Shown: positions 16,602 to 28,732 of the stretch, in pieces | Layout: every line of letters begins with the position of its first letter | Numbering within the stretch: the stretch's first letter is position 1 | DNA from: Umbelopsis isabellina | Taxonomy: Eukaryota > Mucoromycota > Umbelopsidomycetes > Umbelopsidales > Umbelopsidaceae | DNA length: 64,000 bases | NCBI GenBank assembly: GCA_016758905.1 | Contig: JAEPQZ010000010.1 | Coordinates: 558,001 to 622,000, forward strand | Direction: 5' to 3' | Position numbers and translations under genes: made by a program | The notes under the pieces: model-generated | What the model saw: the letters and a program-made list of their open reading frames with translations, nothing else | What the model was told of the DNA's origin: nothing | Databases searched by the model: none

Positions 16602-19600
16602 TTACCCTGCTGCTTGGATGCCTCCAACACCTTGCCATTTCATATTGGGTCCAGTAACAACTGAGTTCAATAAAAATATGTTAGATTGTATTGCACTGTT
16701 TGTAAACATTCGCTCTGTGAGCTATTAAATTACCCCAATCGGATATAATGAGTCCAGTTCTCTTAGGCATTAACTGTACAGCCGAAGTAAAACCTTCCTG
16801 ATCGATACCGGCAATAATTATAGCCATATGGTATTGTCTCCATAATTGATGAAATATGATACCGGAACCTCTTGTAGAGTAGATGTGACCACCAACTCTC
16901 AACTCCTGCTTGGTTATAGATATGTCCGATAATGAGTCCCTCAAGAACATAGATGTCAATTCATTTTCTTCCGGTCCCCCCAAAAAAACTATATTTGCAT
17001 TGGGAAGGTCTCCCAGCTCAGCAGGCATAATTATTTGCGCATCCCCATTTCCGTATAGATTCCAGTCGTGAGCTATTTGAAGAGCTTTATGGTAGTAGTA
17101 ATCATTTCCCCTAGGGCAGACGATAACAAGTGGACCGCGGCTCTCGTATATTCGATGCAGTGGGCCATGATTGGTGGAGTCCAAGCCTGAAACATGAGTA
17201 ACCGTCTATTTTATAGGTAAGCATAAATATCTCACTTAAGACAATAGCGCAGCCACACAAACCTTCCAGTCCTCGCCATCGCTTTTCTCCAGAAAGACAC
17301 CGTCGTGCAAGCTGGTACTGGCAATGATACTACCGTCCACGCGTATATTGCTGAACCTTTGAAGAACTTGGTCCGTAAATCTAAAGCGTCTAATGTTGTT
17401 TGTAGTTAAGTACCACGTTGATACATTCTGATCATCTTTAACAATTTTAACATGAATACGTCCAAGACGGTAGGGCGTAGATAACTGTTCAACAAAGATG
17501 CCACCTTTGCTTCCAGAACCGGATGGATTGATTAGTGTGACAGTGAAGTCCTCTAGTTCATTAATGACATCCTTGGGATTTTCAACGTGCTGTTCAATAA
17601 AAGTCGAGTAAATTTCATTGTCCAAAATTTTGTTCCACCAGTGACCCTCACCAGGGACTTCTGTAACTCTGAAAAGGTTTAATAAATTGTTATCAATATT
17701 CATGGATTGCACTATTTGGTGAACTCACTTGACATATTCTGGATCCGCAACATATTCATTAGCCAATCTAGCATACTTTCGGGTATGTAGCGGCGGCACG
17801 TTATCGTCATCACCACCCATTAACGCATGAATCGGTATTCCCGCCTAGTCAATTATGTTAGAAAAAAAGAGGTGACGGTGTATTGTACTCCAAAAAGAAC
17901 TTGATAACGAACCAAATTTGACACATGCAGGTCGTTATTGTACTCGGCGATAGAAGATTCTAAAATCTGTTGGAAGGTCAATAATGAAAATACCTTTAAT
18001 AGTGCTTCTTTAATAAAAATGGAATATGTACTCCTCTTAACCATGGGTCCGAATGAGATCCACCAATCCAGCCAGTAAAAGGCACGTAATCTTGAATTTT
18101 CGTATATCCGGCGGCGGCGAACACGGCTATGGCCCGATCGGGAAAATGTGTTCCTAGATACCAAGCGCCTTGACCACCATTGCTATGCCCTTCAAAAATG
18201 CATCTATCAGTGACGTCCATTTGGCATATGCATACAATTCAACGGGCCTACCTATATATACTAATTTGTAGGGGTCTCCAATGACCAAGCCCTTTTTCTC
18301 GGCAAATATATGTGGTACATCTTGGACCAGAGCATCAATAGCTCTAAAGACATTAAGCATACTTGGTCCGTGCCAATCGAATCCCCTAATAGCATTCATT
18401 TGTTTAAAATGCTTTAAACCAAATTTTTTCAAAAATCAGTATATGGCTTACCATGGACCTCTTCCGGTTGGGTAAACGGTCTGTAAACATAGTATTGAAT
18501 TAGATGAGCATATTCTATTTCGTCTCTGTCTAGCAATCTAATTAGAAGCAATAAACTTGCCCAGGCTTTTTCACTCCTTGAAAGAGCGCCTGTCCACCAG
18601 GGTGACGATGTTTCCACTCCAGCTCCATGCAATGCCACTAGAATAGGAGGTGGCGTTGACGGCGAAAAGGTCAATGTTTTAGGGCTTCTCACCATAGCTA
18701 TTCACAATCATTGCATGTTAGTAATCAGCCGACATTAATATGTGAAAAAATTTGAAGCAATTGTTTACTTACCATATTGTATGGATTTATCTTGATCTTC
18801 AAATGTAATTCTAAAGGCGTCGTTTTCCGCCTTTTTGTGATGTATTTCAAAGCTAACACCGGGCAATGTATGATTTTCATTGTGTATCTCCACAGTCACA
18901 TGTATGATAAAGATGGATGATAGTGTAGGTGGTAGTTTCTCCACAGTTGATATAGAAAAGGGGATTTGGCGAATCTGGCCAGGCATTATCGCAGCTTCTT
19001 CACCTGCATTTCTTAAAGATGCGTTTATGGCAATGTCGGTACTTTGAGTAGTAATTTGTATCGCAACCACACGAAGATCAGCTTTTTGCAATACATTCTG
19101 TACTGCAATGGAGCACAAATGGCCGGCAAAACGACTATCAATAATGTCAGGCATATTTACTTGTTGCTCAATAGCTATTGCTGGAATGCTGCTTTCAATT
19201 TCTTCCCAAAAGTACTCGAATATACTCTTTGGTGGTGTGCTACCACCAAAAATTCGTATCTCATTAACAACGCGAACTCGCAATGTGTGTTCGCCTTTAG
19301 CCAGATGTACCACATGAGCAGTTGTTTTAAGATTGTACCAGTCTCCTGAATATAGGTCTTGATCAATGTAAAAATCTCCAATTGAATGGAATTGAACTCG
19401 AAACGACTTTTCTCTCTCAAGGCTGAAGGAAATTACTGCCCATGCCTGAAATTGATTGACAGCCCACCCCAATGCCAATTGATTCATGGACCACCTCCAC
19501 GTTGTAATCAGCCAATTGAATGGATAAATCTGGGTAAAAGCGCATATCTACCTTGTGGAAGGGAAGACTAGTGGGCCAACGGTCGAGCCATGACTTTCAA

Positions 19601-19954
19601 GCATTTGCCAACCAACCAATCCACCGTCCGATAGCTCGGACGGATATCGAGCTGTCTCGGAGTACGAGATATTATGTATGCCGCCTAGCGAAAAGCATAT
19701 ACTGTTATATCTCTTCATGCTACTGTGAGAAGTTCGCTAGGCAATATCCGTCGCGTAGAACTAATCTTACCATAAGCTTCCAAAGGATCGGCTCCAAAAT
19801 CTTGTTCCCGCATTCCAGCAGGGAAGGGGCCCAAGATCTGCCATCTCGACAACTTTGGCATAGGGTCTAGTTTCTGCAGTGGTTTCTGCATTACTTCGGC
19901 AAGTGCAAGGTATGCAAGCAACAGCGAGATTACAGGAACCTGATGTAGTATCAT
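16602..19954 (-). CDS. Large secreted alpha/beta-hydrolase, prolyl-oligopeptidase (S9)-like
   Basis: A multi-exon gene encodes roughly 850-900 residues; not every junction is resolved. It starts with MILHQVPVISLLLAYLALA, a clear signal peptide. A beta-rich N-terminal half (about 19.5-18.8 kb) follows. Then comes an alpha/beta-hydrolase domain: oxyanion-type strand PPILVALHGAG, nucleophile elbow GHSNGGQGAWYLG, and GIPIHALMGGDDDNVP near the acid residue. The catalytic His is probably in VPGEGHWW. The C-terminal half is again beta-rich and ends VVTGPNMKWQGVGGIQAAG. An intron bridges 16.64-16.73 kb. The stop may be TAA at 16602, or a further mini-exon may reach 16564. It would act extracellularly or at the wall; peptidase versus esterase activity is undecided. 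Confidence 0.78.
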
Positions 19955-20108
19955 AGTAAAGATAACCCGTGGTAACAAAATTAGGGTTTTACTTCTACTG
20001 AAAGTTTAAATAATATAATTTGAAATTGGAGCTTTTATTTTGAATCAATACCATGAAGAAAAGTGAACTGGTAGTATCGAAGCAAGAAATGACAGCGCAG
20101 GAATGTGT

Positions 20109-20467
20109 TTAACGGTAACGGCGGAGGGAGAGGGTGTTGCGTCTCTTCCAGCTGGCACGACGACCAGATCCGATGGTCTTGTTGAAACCGTGTCCCTTTC
20201 CGTGACCACGGTTCTTCTTGCCAATGGCAGTAAGACCACGGGCTTCGCGGTGCTTGTGGACGGGGTTGACGATCCAGTTGATGCGAGCATCACGACGGAT
20301 AGCCTTGTGGTTGGGATCAACAAGGATGACCTCGAAGTACTTGTAGGTAGCGTCTTGGTTGACCCAGTAAGAGTTCAAGACACGCAAATTAGCGCACTTA
20401 CGGCCAACACGCTCCTCAGCGGTGGCTTGGAGAGAACGCTGGTACTTGAGCTGGTTGATACCCTGGT

Positions 20468-20498
<31 letters not shown>

Positions 20499-20856
20499 GG
20501 CAGTTCTCTTGCGGTTACCGCGACGGACACGGATACGGTAGATAACATAGCCCTGCTTGGCCTTGTAACCAAGACGACGAGCCTTGTCGGGGCGAGAAGG
20601 ACGGGAAGCACGGTGGATGACATTCAATTGTCTGTTAAAAATTTAAGACTTAGTTTGAGTTTTAACCAAGAAGACTTGATATGTATAGGCGTACCTGTAT
20701 TCCCAGCATCTAACGCGAAGCAAGAAGCGGAAGACATCCGACTGCTTCTTCTTGTAGAGTTCTTCAAGATACTTATAAGCTGTGAATGAATATAGAATAT
20801 TAGAGATCGAAGTTAAGAAAGGCAATGTAGAATTGAATTCAAAACGTACCACCCAT
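20109..20856 (-). CDS. RPL15: 60S ribosomal protein L15 (eL15)
   Basis: Three exons (20856-20850, 20779-20695, 20631-20109) give 204 residues, the exact family length. The tiny first exon encodes only MG plus one base. Conserved blocks: [60 protein letters not shown] in variant form, and the terminal RRRNTLSL-type end ([12 protein letters not shown]). It is a component of the large cytosolic ribosomal subunit. An ATG followed within seven bases by an intron is typical of ribosomal protein genes. It lies 154 bp upstream of the S9-like gene on the same strand. Confidence 0.97.
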
Positions 20857-21314
20857 GTCAAGACCTGTGAGTTTTCGAGAGAGGCAGAAACGTAATACGT
20901 AAGTAACGGAACAGTAGGTACAATAATACAGGCAGTGAGCGAAGCACAAAGACAAGAGCCTTAAATTGTACATGTTGTGTAATGGCTGCCTGCGGAAATG
21001 TCGAAATGTGTCGAGTTGTTGCATGGTCGCAGATGTGGTGATTTTCAATCATCCTTTTTCTGGCTACATCCATCCATAATCTAGCTATATCATCCATCCG
21101 GTTGCTGCTGGTCTATTATGCCACTCATAATACATGCATCGATACACACCTGAAGTTAAAGAGGAAGCTCATACGGTTGGCCGCCGAAAAATGCCTTAAA
21201 CCTCCACGAGCAGGACTGGCGAGACTGTCACAGTGGCTTAGAATTTGAGATTCCCTTCCTTTAACTATTGTGTTCGAAAATTATTGCCCTGCTGGAAAAT
21301 AACAAGATTTAAAC
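20857..21314. other. Divergent promoter region between RPL15 (-) and uS2m (+)
   Basis: The spacer of 458 bp separates two divergently transcribed ribosomal protein genes, one cytosolic and one mitochondrial. The sharing of an upstream region is seen; co-regulation is only inferred. No other gene is visible. Confidence 0.45.
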
Positions 21315-22331
21315 ATGTCCCTGGCAGCACTTAAAACAGCGTGTCGAAGGACACCTACTCCTATCTTAGCAAGCAGTATGTCTTTATAATTACAAACTGT
21401 CGTTTACAAATTGTCGTTGAACCTTCAGTCAAACTTACTCTGATTATTCCTGTAGCTCAATTGTGGAGATCTTTGGCTACTCAACCTGTCAGAAATGTCG
21501 CTAACCGAGAACAACAACTCGAATCTTTGAGTAAGTAGACTCTTTGATGGAACCGCTGATCTTGATGTGGTTACTTACCTTGTATTCATAGTTCCTACAT
21601 CAAATGATTTGCAAGCTGTTAAGCGTAACCGACCAACCGCACAAGCTGTCACTTCACATAACCTGACTATCTCAAAACTTCTTGCTGCTGGACTGCACTT
21701 GGGTCACTCCACCAGTCTTTGGAACCCTGCTACTCTTCCATTCATCTTTGGTACTCGTGCCGGAATCAGCATAATCAATTTAGAACATACTTTGGTATAT
21801 CTTAGACGAGCTTGTAATGTCGTTCGGGAAGTAGCACAGCGAGGCGGCACTGTTTTGTTCGTTGGTACTCGTCCAGAAATATCAGAACTTACCATAGACG
21901 CAGCTAGAGTTTCTGAGGGATACCATGTTTCAGGTAAATGGACTCCTGGAACCCTCACTAACGCTCACCAAGTTCTCGGTCGACATGCTACACCAGATCC
22001 TCAGGACCCTGGAAAGCCACCGAAAACATACAAGCCAGATATTATGATTTTATTTAACCCATTGGAGAACGACATCGCCATAGCAGAAGCACAATTGAAC
22101 AACATCCCTACCATTGCCATCACTGACAGTGATTGCGACCCCCGTCGTGTCACATACCCAATTCCTGCTAATGATGATTCTATCCGTGGTGTGGAATTAG
22201 TTGCAAAGGTGTTGGCCACCTCTGCACGAGAAGGAGTGATCAAACGCAAGCAATTGTTGGATCGTAAAGAGAAAAGCTCCAAGGCATCTCGGGATTATAG
22301 AAATCAATTTGATGGACGGTCGTCCAACTAA
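21315..22331 (+). CDS. MRP4: Mitochondrial small-subunit ribosomal protein uS2m (MRP4-like)
   Basis: Three exons (21315-21375, 21456-21530, 21592-22331) give 291 residues. The N-terminus MSLAALKTACRRTPTPILAS is Arg/Ser/Ala-rich without acids, a mitochondrial targeting sequence. The S2 fold follows: LLAAGLHLGHSTSLWNP, the INLEHTLVYLRRA helix, GGTVLFVGTRPE, GKWTPGTLTN and PTIAITDSDCDP. These are the diagnostic bacterial-type S2 motifs. The protein binds the head/body junction of the mitochondrial small subunit. The 3' end is only 140 bp from the stop of the convergent UBL-WLM gene. Confidence 0.94.
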
Positions 22332-22471
22332 AATGTTATATTAGCAGAAAAATACAAAGTATAGACTTCACAACATTAAGAAAAAAAACTAGCTTTCAAT
22401 CTGAGAATAATAAAAGCAATGTACAAAAGTGACTATTTCTCATTAAGTAATTTGAATTGGTGTAGCTGGGC

Positions 22472-23479
22472 TTAATGTGAGGATGACCCGCAACCATGTT
22501 CTATATCAACATCTTCCTTCGTCATGCGCATTGTAGCGGCTTGGGCACGTAAGTTACGCATCTGTTCAGGTGTCAGTGTATTCGAAGTTGCCATTGTTGT
22601 TTTTCCTCCTAGCCGATATGAACCTGCTTCCCATGTAACGGCACTATCGATGGCTTCCTCATCGTCGTCTGGAGTATATACTTCGGCATTGCTCAACTTT
22701 GAGCCATCGAAAGTTTTGGGGTTGGCAACAATCTCAAGCTCTCGGTTTAACTGATGGAATCTATGGTCGTGTTCGCTCCAAACATTATGTGTCAATTCGT
22801 GTAGCAAGACTTTGCGTATGCTGTCATAATGTCTGAACCCTTCCATATCGTCTGTTCGAAGTCGCAAGGATATCAATTCTCCTTTGTTACGATTGTAACC
22901 TAAAATGGTTTTCTCGAAGGGTGTTAGCTCTGTGAGTTCCCCCACCGACCATTGATATTGCTTCATGACATGACGAATCTTAAATGGAAGGAAAAATAAT
23001 TTAGTCATGAATCTTGAATTGAATGATCAAAAGAAATACTTTACCCCTCTATCATTTTTCAAACGCTCTAAAAGCTTCCTCGCTTTTTCGGGCTCCGGAA
23101 ACTCTTCAATAACTGATATCTTATGAAAGTTGTATCGTATATCCTCTCTGCTGGTACCAGACTTGTAAACCTTGGCTTTGTGGAATGGTGCGGTTTTCAT
23201 CCTTTCGACTCGCTTATCTATTTCTTGTACCTGCTTTATTTCTTCATCTTTGCTTCCAATCAGCATTATTTTTGAACCTTGGCTGACTTTTGCCTCGGAC
23301 AACGTCTGCTCATTCTTCATCAGACCTTTAAACATGAGCTTTTGTCGCTCGACGGGCACGCCAGTTAGATCTTGCAAATGCTGCTTCAAATCTAGTATAG
23401 TACTTTGCGAATCTCGATCGTTCAGCTCATATAGAGCGCCTTTGAAACTTATTTGAAGGGACAAGTTATCGGCGGTCAT
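22472..23479 (-). CDS. Ubiquitin-like + WLM-domain metalloprotease
   Basis: Two exons (23479-23045, 22978-22472) give 313 residues. Residues 1 to about 77 form a ubiquitin-like domain (LTGVPVERQKLMFKG, and SKIMLIGSKDEE at its end). A charged linker follows, then a WLM domain with the zinc-protease motif HELTHNVWSEHD at about 205-216. This architecture is known in fungi and plants, including an S. pombe ubiquitin/metalloprotease fusion, and is related to Wss1, which removes SUMO-linked DNA-protein crosslinks. The UBL may recruit the protein to the proteasome or Cdc48; that is inference. I took the ATG at 23479 because the UBL begins right after it. Confidence 0.88.
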
Positions 23480-25865
23480 AATTAGTGTTAGGTGTAAGAT
23501 TACGCAAGCGTCCTGGCAAACTGCCATCTGACAAATGCAACCTGGTCTGAGTTTGAAAATGTCAGGGTCAGTCCTGTCTATGTGCACTGACCACCTTTCT
23601 CGCGCAATTTCTCAATCGTGGTGGAAACCTATCATTATTGGGATCAAATCATATATTTTGTCACTAGTAATTCAATAAAGAGATTTATAAGCATTCATAA
23701 ACATCATTTTATCTTGAGTTTTTCATTAAGCTCCTTTTACCTAAGCTATAACGAACCTAAGCATCGCATAAGAAATATACTTCAAGCACAAAACTTGGGT
23801 TTCTAATATTATTTATTGTGTTCTCCCTCTATTACAGCATCAAATAAAAGGATATGGGATATGATAATTGTTTCGGACCACTTTGCTATTTATCTTGACC
23901 AGCAGGATTATGTATTCCAAAGGCAGGTATATGCTTGCAGATGCATTATCGTTTGCATGATGGGCAGCCATCTCTATGAAAATAATAGATGCGATGGCTA
24001 TGACAGTAGCTTGTAGATTCCCGACAGAGCTTAGGAACTTGTGCCAAGTTTGAGAATTGTATTGAGCGTGATTCAGAAAAAGCCATGATGTGGAGTAATG
24101 AAGTGCTCGTTTTGCAATTTAGTGCTTTCTTTATATCGTGATTTATGGCAGAAAAAAATTATACTGTTTTCAGCATTTAACTTTGTTGAGCCATCAGAAG
24201 CTACCCGTTTTACTATCCCACCCCCTTTCCCTTGGAATGTGATTGAGTAGTCCTCTCATGACACCAAGTTCAGTATTGAACACAACTGCTAACAAGATCG
24301 AATTTCTTGTTTTTAATATTATTCCCCACACATATCTTAAAAAATACCCCACATCAAATGGTTTTGCATACGTGATCGTTGACTTTGTGCAAAGCATGCT
24401 ATTTGCAGTTGGAATTCGAAAAGTCTAAATTTCTGGGACAACCAGTATTCTTTTCAATTCTAGACCGATATTCTCCAGTCGGCTTCCCGTTAAAAGCTAC
24501 CTAAGGGTATTTCTAAATGTATACTGTCAGAACTCTGACTAACCATGCTATATGAAAAAACGATACTATTCATTACTTTGCATATAAAAAATGACTTTTG
24601 TGAAAGGTATGTCATACTGTCGCAGCTTAATTGAAAATATGACATAGTATTACGTAGTTATGTGTACTGGACATTTTCAATTTGAATGACTTTTTATAAG
24701 GGTTGCTGGTTTACATTTAGAACCTGGCAATAACTCATTGGTAGGCGATTCTTGCCCAGCAGTTCGAATGTACTTGGCAAATAAGATGCTTTACAATGGC
24801 AGCTACGAATTAATGGAGTATAATTATTCATACCTTGCTGAACATCATGTGCATATACAGATTCTAACGGAACTATCTAGCAACGGTGTGGCCCATAATC
24901 GAATGTCAAAAAATTATTTTGTAATTGAAAAGAGTCACGGCAAAGTTTGATTGGTGAAACGAATTAAGCTCTGTTCAGCGAATCCGAATATGGGTTATCT
25001 CAGTGTGCCGGTAGAGCCGATAATGGAGGTTGTCGCTCTCTCTTTCCGACGTATGATCTGCATCTGGTAGCAGCCAGACCTGTCATGTTTGCAAAGTACT
25101 GATCCCGCCGTCCTGCATTGTACTAGTACGGTCGATTTACCATTGATGGATTGACGTGTATGAACAAATGCAGTCTTTCAAACCAATAGATTGGTATATG
25201 TATATACATGTTTCTGTGTCAAGGTATTTTCCCATTTCTTCATCTACTTTCGTAAGTTTAACTAAAAGTCGCTTTCAACCAAAGCCTTTTCTCTTTTTGA
25301 CTTTTTGATATCTTTAGATATACAATCATCTTGCATCGATTCTCCTTGAAAATTTATCTTGCTACATATCAGTTCAAGGTCCTTAAAATTTTTCGCAGGA
25401 TCTATCAAATGCCTTTACTTTTCCACAATATTGAAAGGCTCACATTACTCTGATCGGACTTTAACAATTGCCAACCCCAAACCGTTATTGCCATCTCAAT
25501 GGGGCGCGATAGTTTCATTATCCGACTCTCCACTTTAAATTATTCTCATATATTAACGGAATAGTTTATCAAGTATAACTCGCTAAGCCATACATCATCT
25601 CACCAAAATCGTAAGTTACCAGTGTAATCATTTCAATAACGCTCTGGTTTGTGCAAAGTTACGCATAAGCATTTAAATATGATTATATCTCGTCATATTT
25701 GTTCATTTTGCTGGTGATACACGTGACAACATCTGTACCTGGATGTCGGAGCTTTCAACTTTTTTCTTATTTCTCGAGAATATAAAGAGAAGGCTGCTGC
25801 TACGTTGATTCCCTCATCGCGCCATCAGCAACTTTCACACTCGATAAACAAAAGAAAAAACAAGA
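23480..25865. other. Long gene-free region of 2.4 kb
   Basis: No supported coding region, RNA gene or obvious transposon. Open frames are short, lack introns with continuing exons and mostly begin at non-ATG codons. A less AT-rich patch at about 24990-25140 stands out in base composition but does not read as protein in any frame I checked. The last 100 bp are the promoter of the aminotransferase gene. Confidence 0.5.
25771..25787 (+). promoter_or_regulatory. Palindrome plus TATA element upstream of aminotransferase
   Basis: The perfect 10-bp palindrome TTCTCGAGAA (25771-25780) abuts TATAAAG (25781-25787), about 80 bp upstream of the ATG at 25866. The layout fits a core promoter. The palindrome has the TTCnnGAA form of a minimal heat-shock element and also contains an XhoI-type CTCGAG; any factor assignment is inference. 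Confidence 0.45.
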
Positions 25866-27184
25866 ATGACGTGGGATACCAAAACTCAAACTTTCCATGG
25901 TGGTCAGGAACATCGTTTTATACATAACTTTGTAGAAGACTTTAGTGTGACTACAAACTACCTTGGAACCCCTAAAGCTGCTCTGGAAGCAGCAAAGGAC
26001 TCGGTAAGTAATGGGAACTATGAAGAACCTTTCAATGCAATTATACTTAATCAAAATGTCAAAAAGATCGTTACTTGCCACCATTATCCCCCAGCCGATC
26101 AAGAGCCAGCAAAGTCATCTTTAGCAGAATTCTTATGGCCAAATGACTTTCAGCAGTTTAAGGATAGGCTTCTGCTTGGAAATGGTGCTTCTGAAGTGAT
26201 TGATTTGGTCATTAGAGCAGCCAAGAGCACCATCAAATCTGACAGCACACTCACATGGAAGAGCGGACCATGGGATACACAGGTAGTGTATAAATGTGAT
26301 ACTGTGGTTTCAATTAATTCTATGAAACTTTCTCTGACTGCCCCATTTGATCCTCATTTCTAGTACAAAGAGTACTACCGTAGTGCTGAGTCGGCCAACA
26401 TGAGGATATTGGATGGCAACTCAAAGGAAGTCGCAAATGTATTATGCATCGTCAACCCATGCAACCCAACTGGAGATTATATGCCTTTGGATGAGATTAA
26501 GCATTGGATTGAGAAGAACGTTCATGATGGCGGCTTTGTGATTGTTGGTAGGTTTTGAATGGTGGTACATGATCCATCATTTCATGGAATACTTACGCTG
26601 TAAACATCATAGATGAGTCTATGCAGCCATGGCATTCAGCCAATTTCCGCGATGACTCTTTAACGCAGCAAGCTGAATTCGCTGCCGATTTGTACTCTAG
26701 GCGCAACGTATCCCTCTATGTATTGCATTCCTGGACAAAGATTTGGTCATGCACTGGCCTTCGCCTTGGCTCTATCATTTGTCCAACAGCGGAGCACTGT
26801 TCAGAGTTGAAAAGAGCGCAAGTGCCTTGGTCAGTCAACACCCCTGCTTTGGCATTCTTGGATAGTGTAGTAAAGGATCAGCAATATATGCAAGAAACCT
26901 GGGACGGTACATCCCAATTGCGCTCATATTTGATAGAGCAGTTGTCTGCTCTGCCAGCGTCTAAGCGCGAAAACTTTGAATACAAAGGAAAGGACTTCCT
27001 CAGCTGGGTATGGATTGAGATGAGAAGTGAACAGGTGGCCACAGAGGCCGTCCGTTTGGCAAAAGAGGCTGGTGTACCGGTTAGAAGCGGTCAGCCTGGA
27101 TACATTAGACCCACTCATGTACGTGTTGCCGTTCGAGAAAAACAATACGTCGATGTATTGATAGCTGCTTGGCAAGCACTTTGA
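25866..27184 (+). CDS. PLP-dependent class I/II aminotransferase-like protein
   Basis: Three exons (25866-26282, 26364-26547, 26613-27184) give 390 residues, the size of fold-type I aminotransferases. Visible features: the cofactor-phosphate region LLGNGASEVIDL, the substrate motif NPCNPTGD at about 170, VIVDESMQPW, and the Schiff-base lysine in HSWTKIWSCTGLRLG (about Lys243). The C-terminal Arg that binds the substrate carboxylate is probably in THVRVAVRE. It resembles histidinol-phosphate aminotransferase and CobD-like L-threonine-phosphate decarboxylases more than aspartate aminotransferases. The true substrate cannot be told. No targeting sequence is evident. Confidence 0.82.
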
Positions 27185-27982
27185 GCAGCTTGATTTGGCC
27201 AGGATTTGCGCACCTGAAGTTCAAAGCTTTTATAGATTATATACTTTTCCTTACACATAAATATATCAATATGTTACATTGTCATTCAGCATTAATCAAC
27301 ATACTATCCAAATACCTTTGCATTCAGTTACCTCAAAGTTTCTCAAACCAACAAAGTTCTCAGTATGGAAAAAGAATTAATAAAACTTGTTTCTGATCAA
27401 AATTATGTGAGGCACATCGATAAGAAGACTTTTATTGTAATCGTACTTGAACATACACCATAAGATAAGCTATCAATCTCACAACCTGAAAGAAATCGAC
27501 GCTGAAGATCCGAAGGAGCTTTTTTTTTGGTATATCTAATATTTCACACCTGGGCCCTGCCAATAGTCTAAATTTTTTGCCCGCTTATTTTAGTAAGTTA
27601 TTACCCCCTATTGGCGAACACATGAAGAATGTTGATTCTCACCAAATATCTTTCGGCTTTGACGCAATTAAGCCCATAAGCTTGCATGATATCCGTTTTG
27701 GGGTCGTTGCCATGGTTCCCAGTCTGGTACCAGGGGTAGTTAGTGATATATATTTGCCGGCAACGAGTTATTTGTTTCACCCAATATGAAACTCTGCGAT
27801 GGCGAAATAGTCAGGACTGCTTATGGAAACTATAAAGGAGAGTACAGGTTACTTTATCTCATACGATCAGAAATACAGAACTTTCTAGTTACTATTATCT
27901 CATCCCATTCAACTCTAATCCAGAGCAGCGAAAATTCAACAAAAAGATTTGCTTGTTATAATAACTGTTGACAGTTTTCAAA
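27185..27982. other. Intergenic region
   Basis: 798 bp without a supported gene: the AT-rich 3' flank of the aminotransferase and the promoter side of the orphan gene at 27983. An open frame around 27577-27789 has no family resemblance and no flanking exons. Confidence 0.45.
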
Positions 27983-28732
27983 ATGGCTTTCGATAGCCCA
28001 CAACATCAATATGTCATTTCACCACTGCGTTGGGGCCAAATACATACTCATGCGCCTAGCACTCAAACAAATTGCGCCAATGTCATAACTTCACATGTCA
28101 AGCAGGACACCTTTATGCTCTCTGATAATATGGATTGCAATTCCTTAAAACAAACAAAAAGAGTGCGATCAGGCTTACTTTTATGGAATTCAATATGGAA
28201 AAGAGTGAGAAAGGAGGTGAAAGAATCTTTCACACGAGATTATGAACAATACGATGATGAAGATGATGATACATTGGACAATATACCAACATGCTATGAC
28301 ATACCGGTTGATACCAAGCTGCACTTTTACCTGCGACACCAGTCTCTGCAGCAATCCGCGAATCTTGCCATCACATTACACGGTAAGCCGCGAAGCGATG
28401 TGGTGAAACCTGTAGAGCCCTCCAAAGAAGAATACGCCGCTGGGCTAAGCACAATGCGCAAACTTCGTGAAGGCAATCGGGGCCTCAGAGAATTGGTACA
28501 CATAAAGCAGGTGCTACATACATTGCAAAAAAATAAGAATCAAGACATCATATTGCGTGAAATGGAATGGTACAAAATAAAGTTGCTGGAAAAGGATCTT
28601 TGTGGAGGAAAGGCTATGGCTATGCCGAAACGAAACTTACACAATCGGACTGCAGACACCACCACCCGCACGCCGTCCAAGTTATGTCCAACAAACAATG
28701 GTCACAAACGTACAGGACCGGGAACCCGTTAA
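27983..28732 (+). CDS. Uncharacterised protein, 249 residues
   Basis: An intron-free frame starts at ATG 27983 (MAFDSPQHQYVISP). An in-frame TTG just upstream is not a plausible start. The product is hydrophilic with no signal peptide or membrane segment. An acidic patch (YDDEDDDTLDN) lies at about residues 85-95. Helix-prone, Lys/Glu/Leu-rich sequence follows at about 145-200 (LREGNRGLRELVHIKQVL), and the tail is basic and Thr/Pro-rich. I do not recognise a family. Length, ATG and even composition argue that it is real. Confidence 0.6.
   Translation: MAFDSPQHQYVISPLRWGQIHTHAPSTQTNCANVITSHVKQDTFMLSDNMDCNSLKQTKRVRSGLLLWNSIWKRVRKEVKESFTRDYEQYDDEDDDTLDNIPTCYDIPVDTKLHFYLRHQSLQQSANLAITLHGKPRSDVVKPVEPSKEEYAAGLSTMRKLREGNRGLRELVHIKQVLHTLQKNKNQDIILREMEWYKIKLLEKDLCGGKAMAMPKRNLHNRTADTTTRTPSKLCPTNNGHKRTGPGTR

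Noticed and set aside
20103-20789. 228-codon plus-strand frame
   Set aside because: Antisense shadow of the highly expressed, codon-biased RPL15 gene; low-complexity Val/Leu/Thr/Gly product.
23816-24950. Several 60-70-codon frames
   Set aside because: Most start at non-ATG codons, have no continuing exons or domains, and lie in AT-rich DNA.
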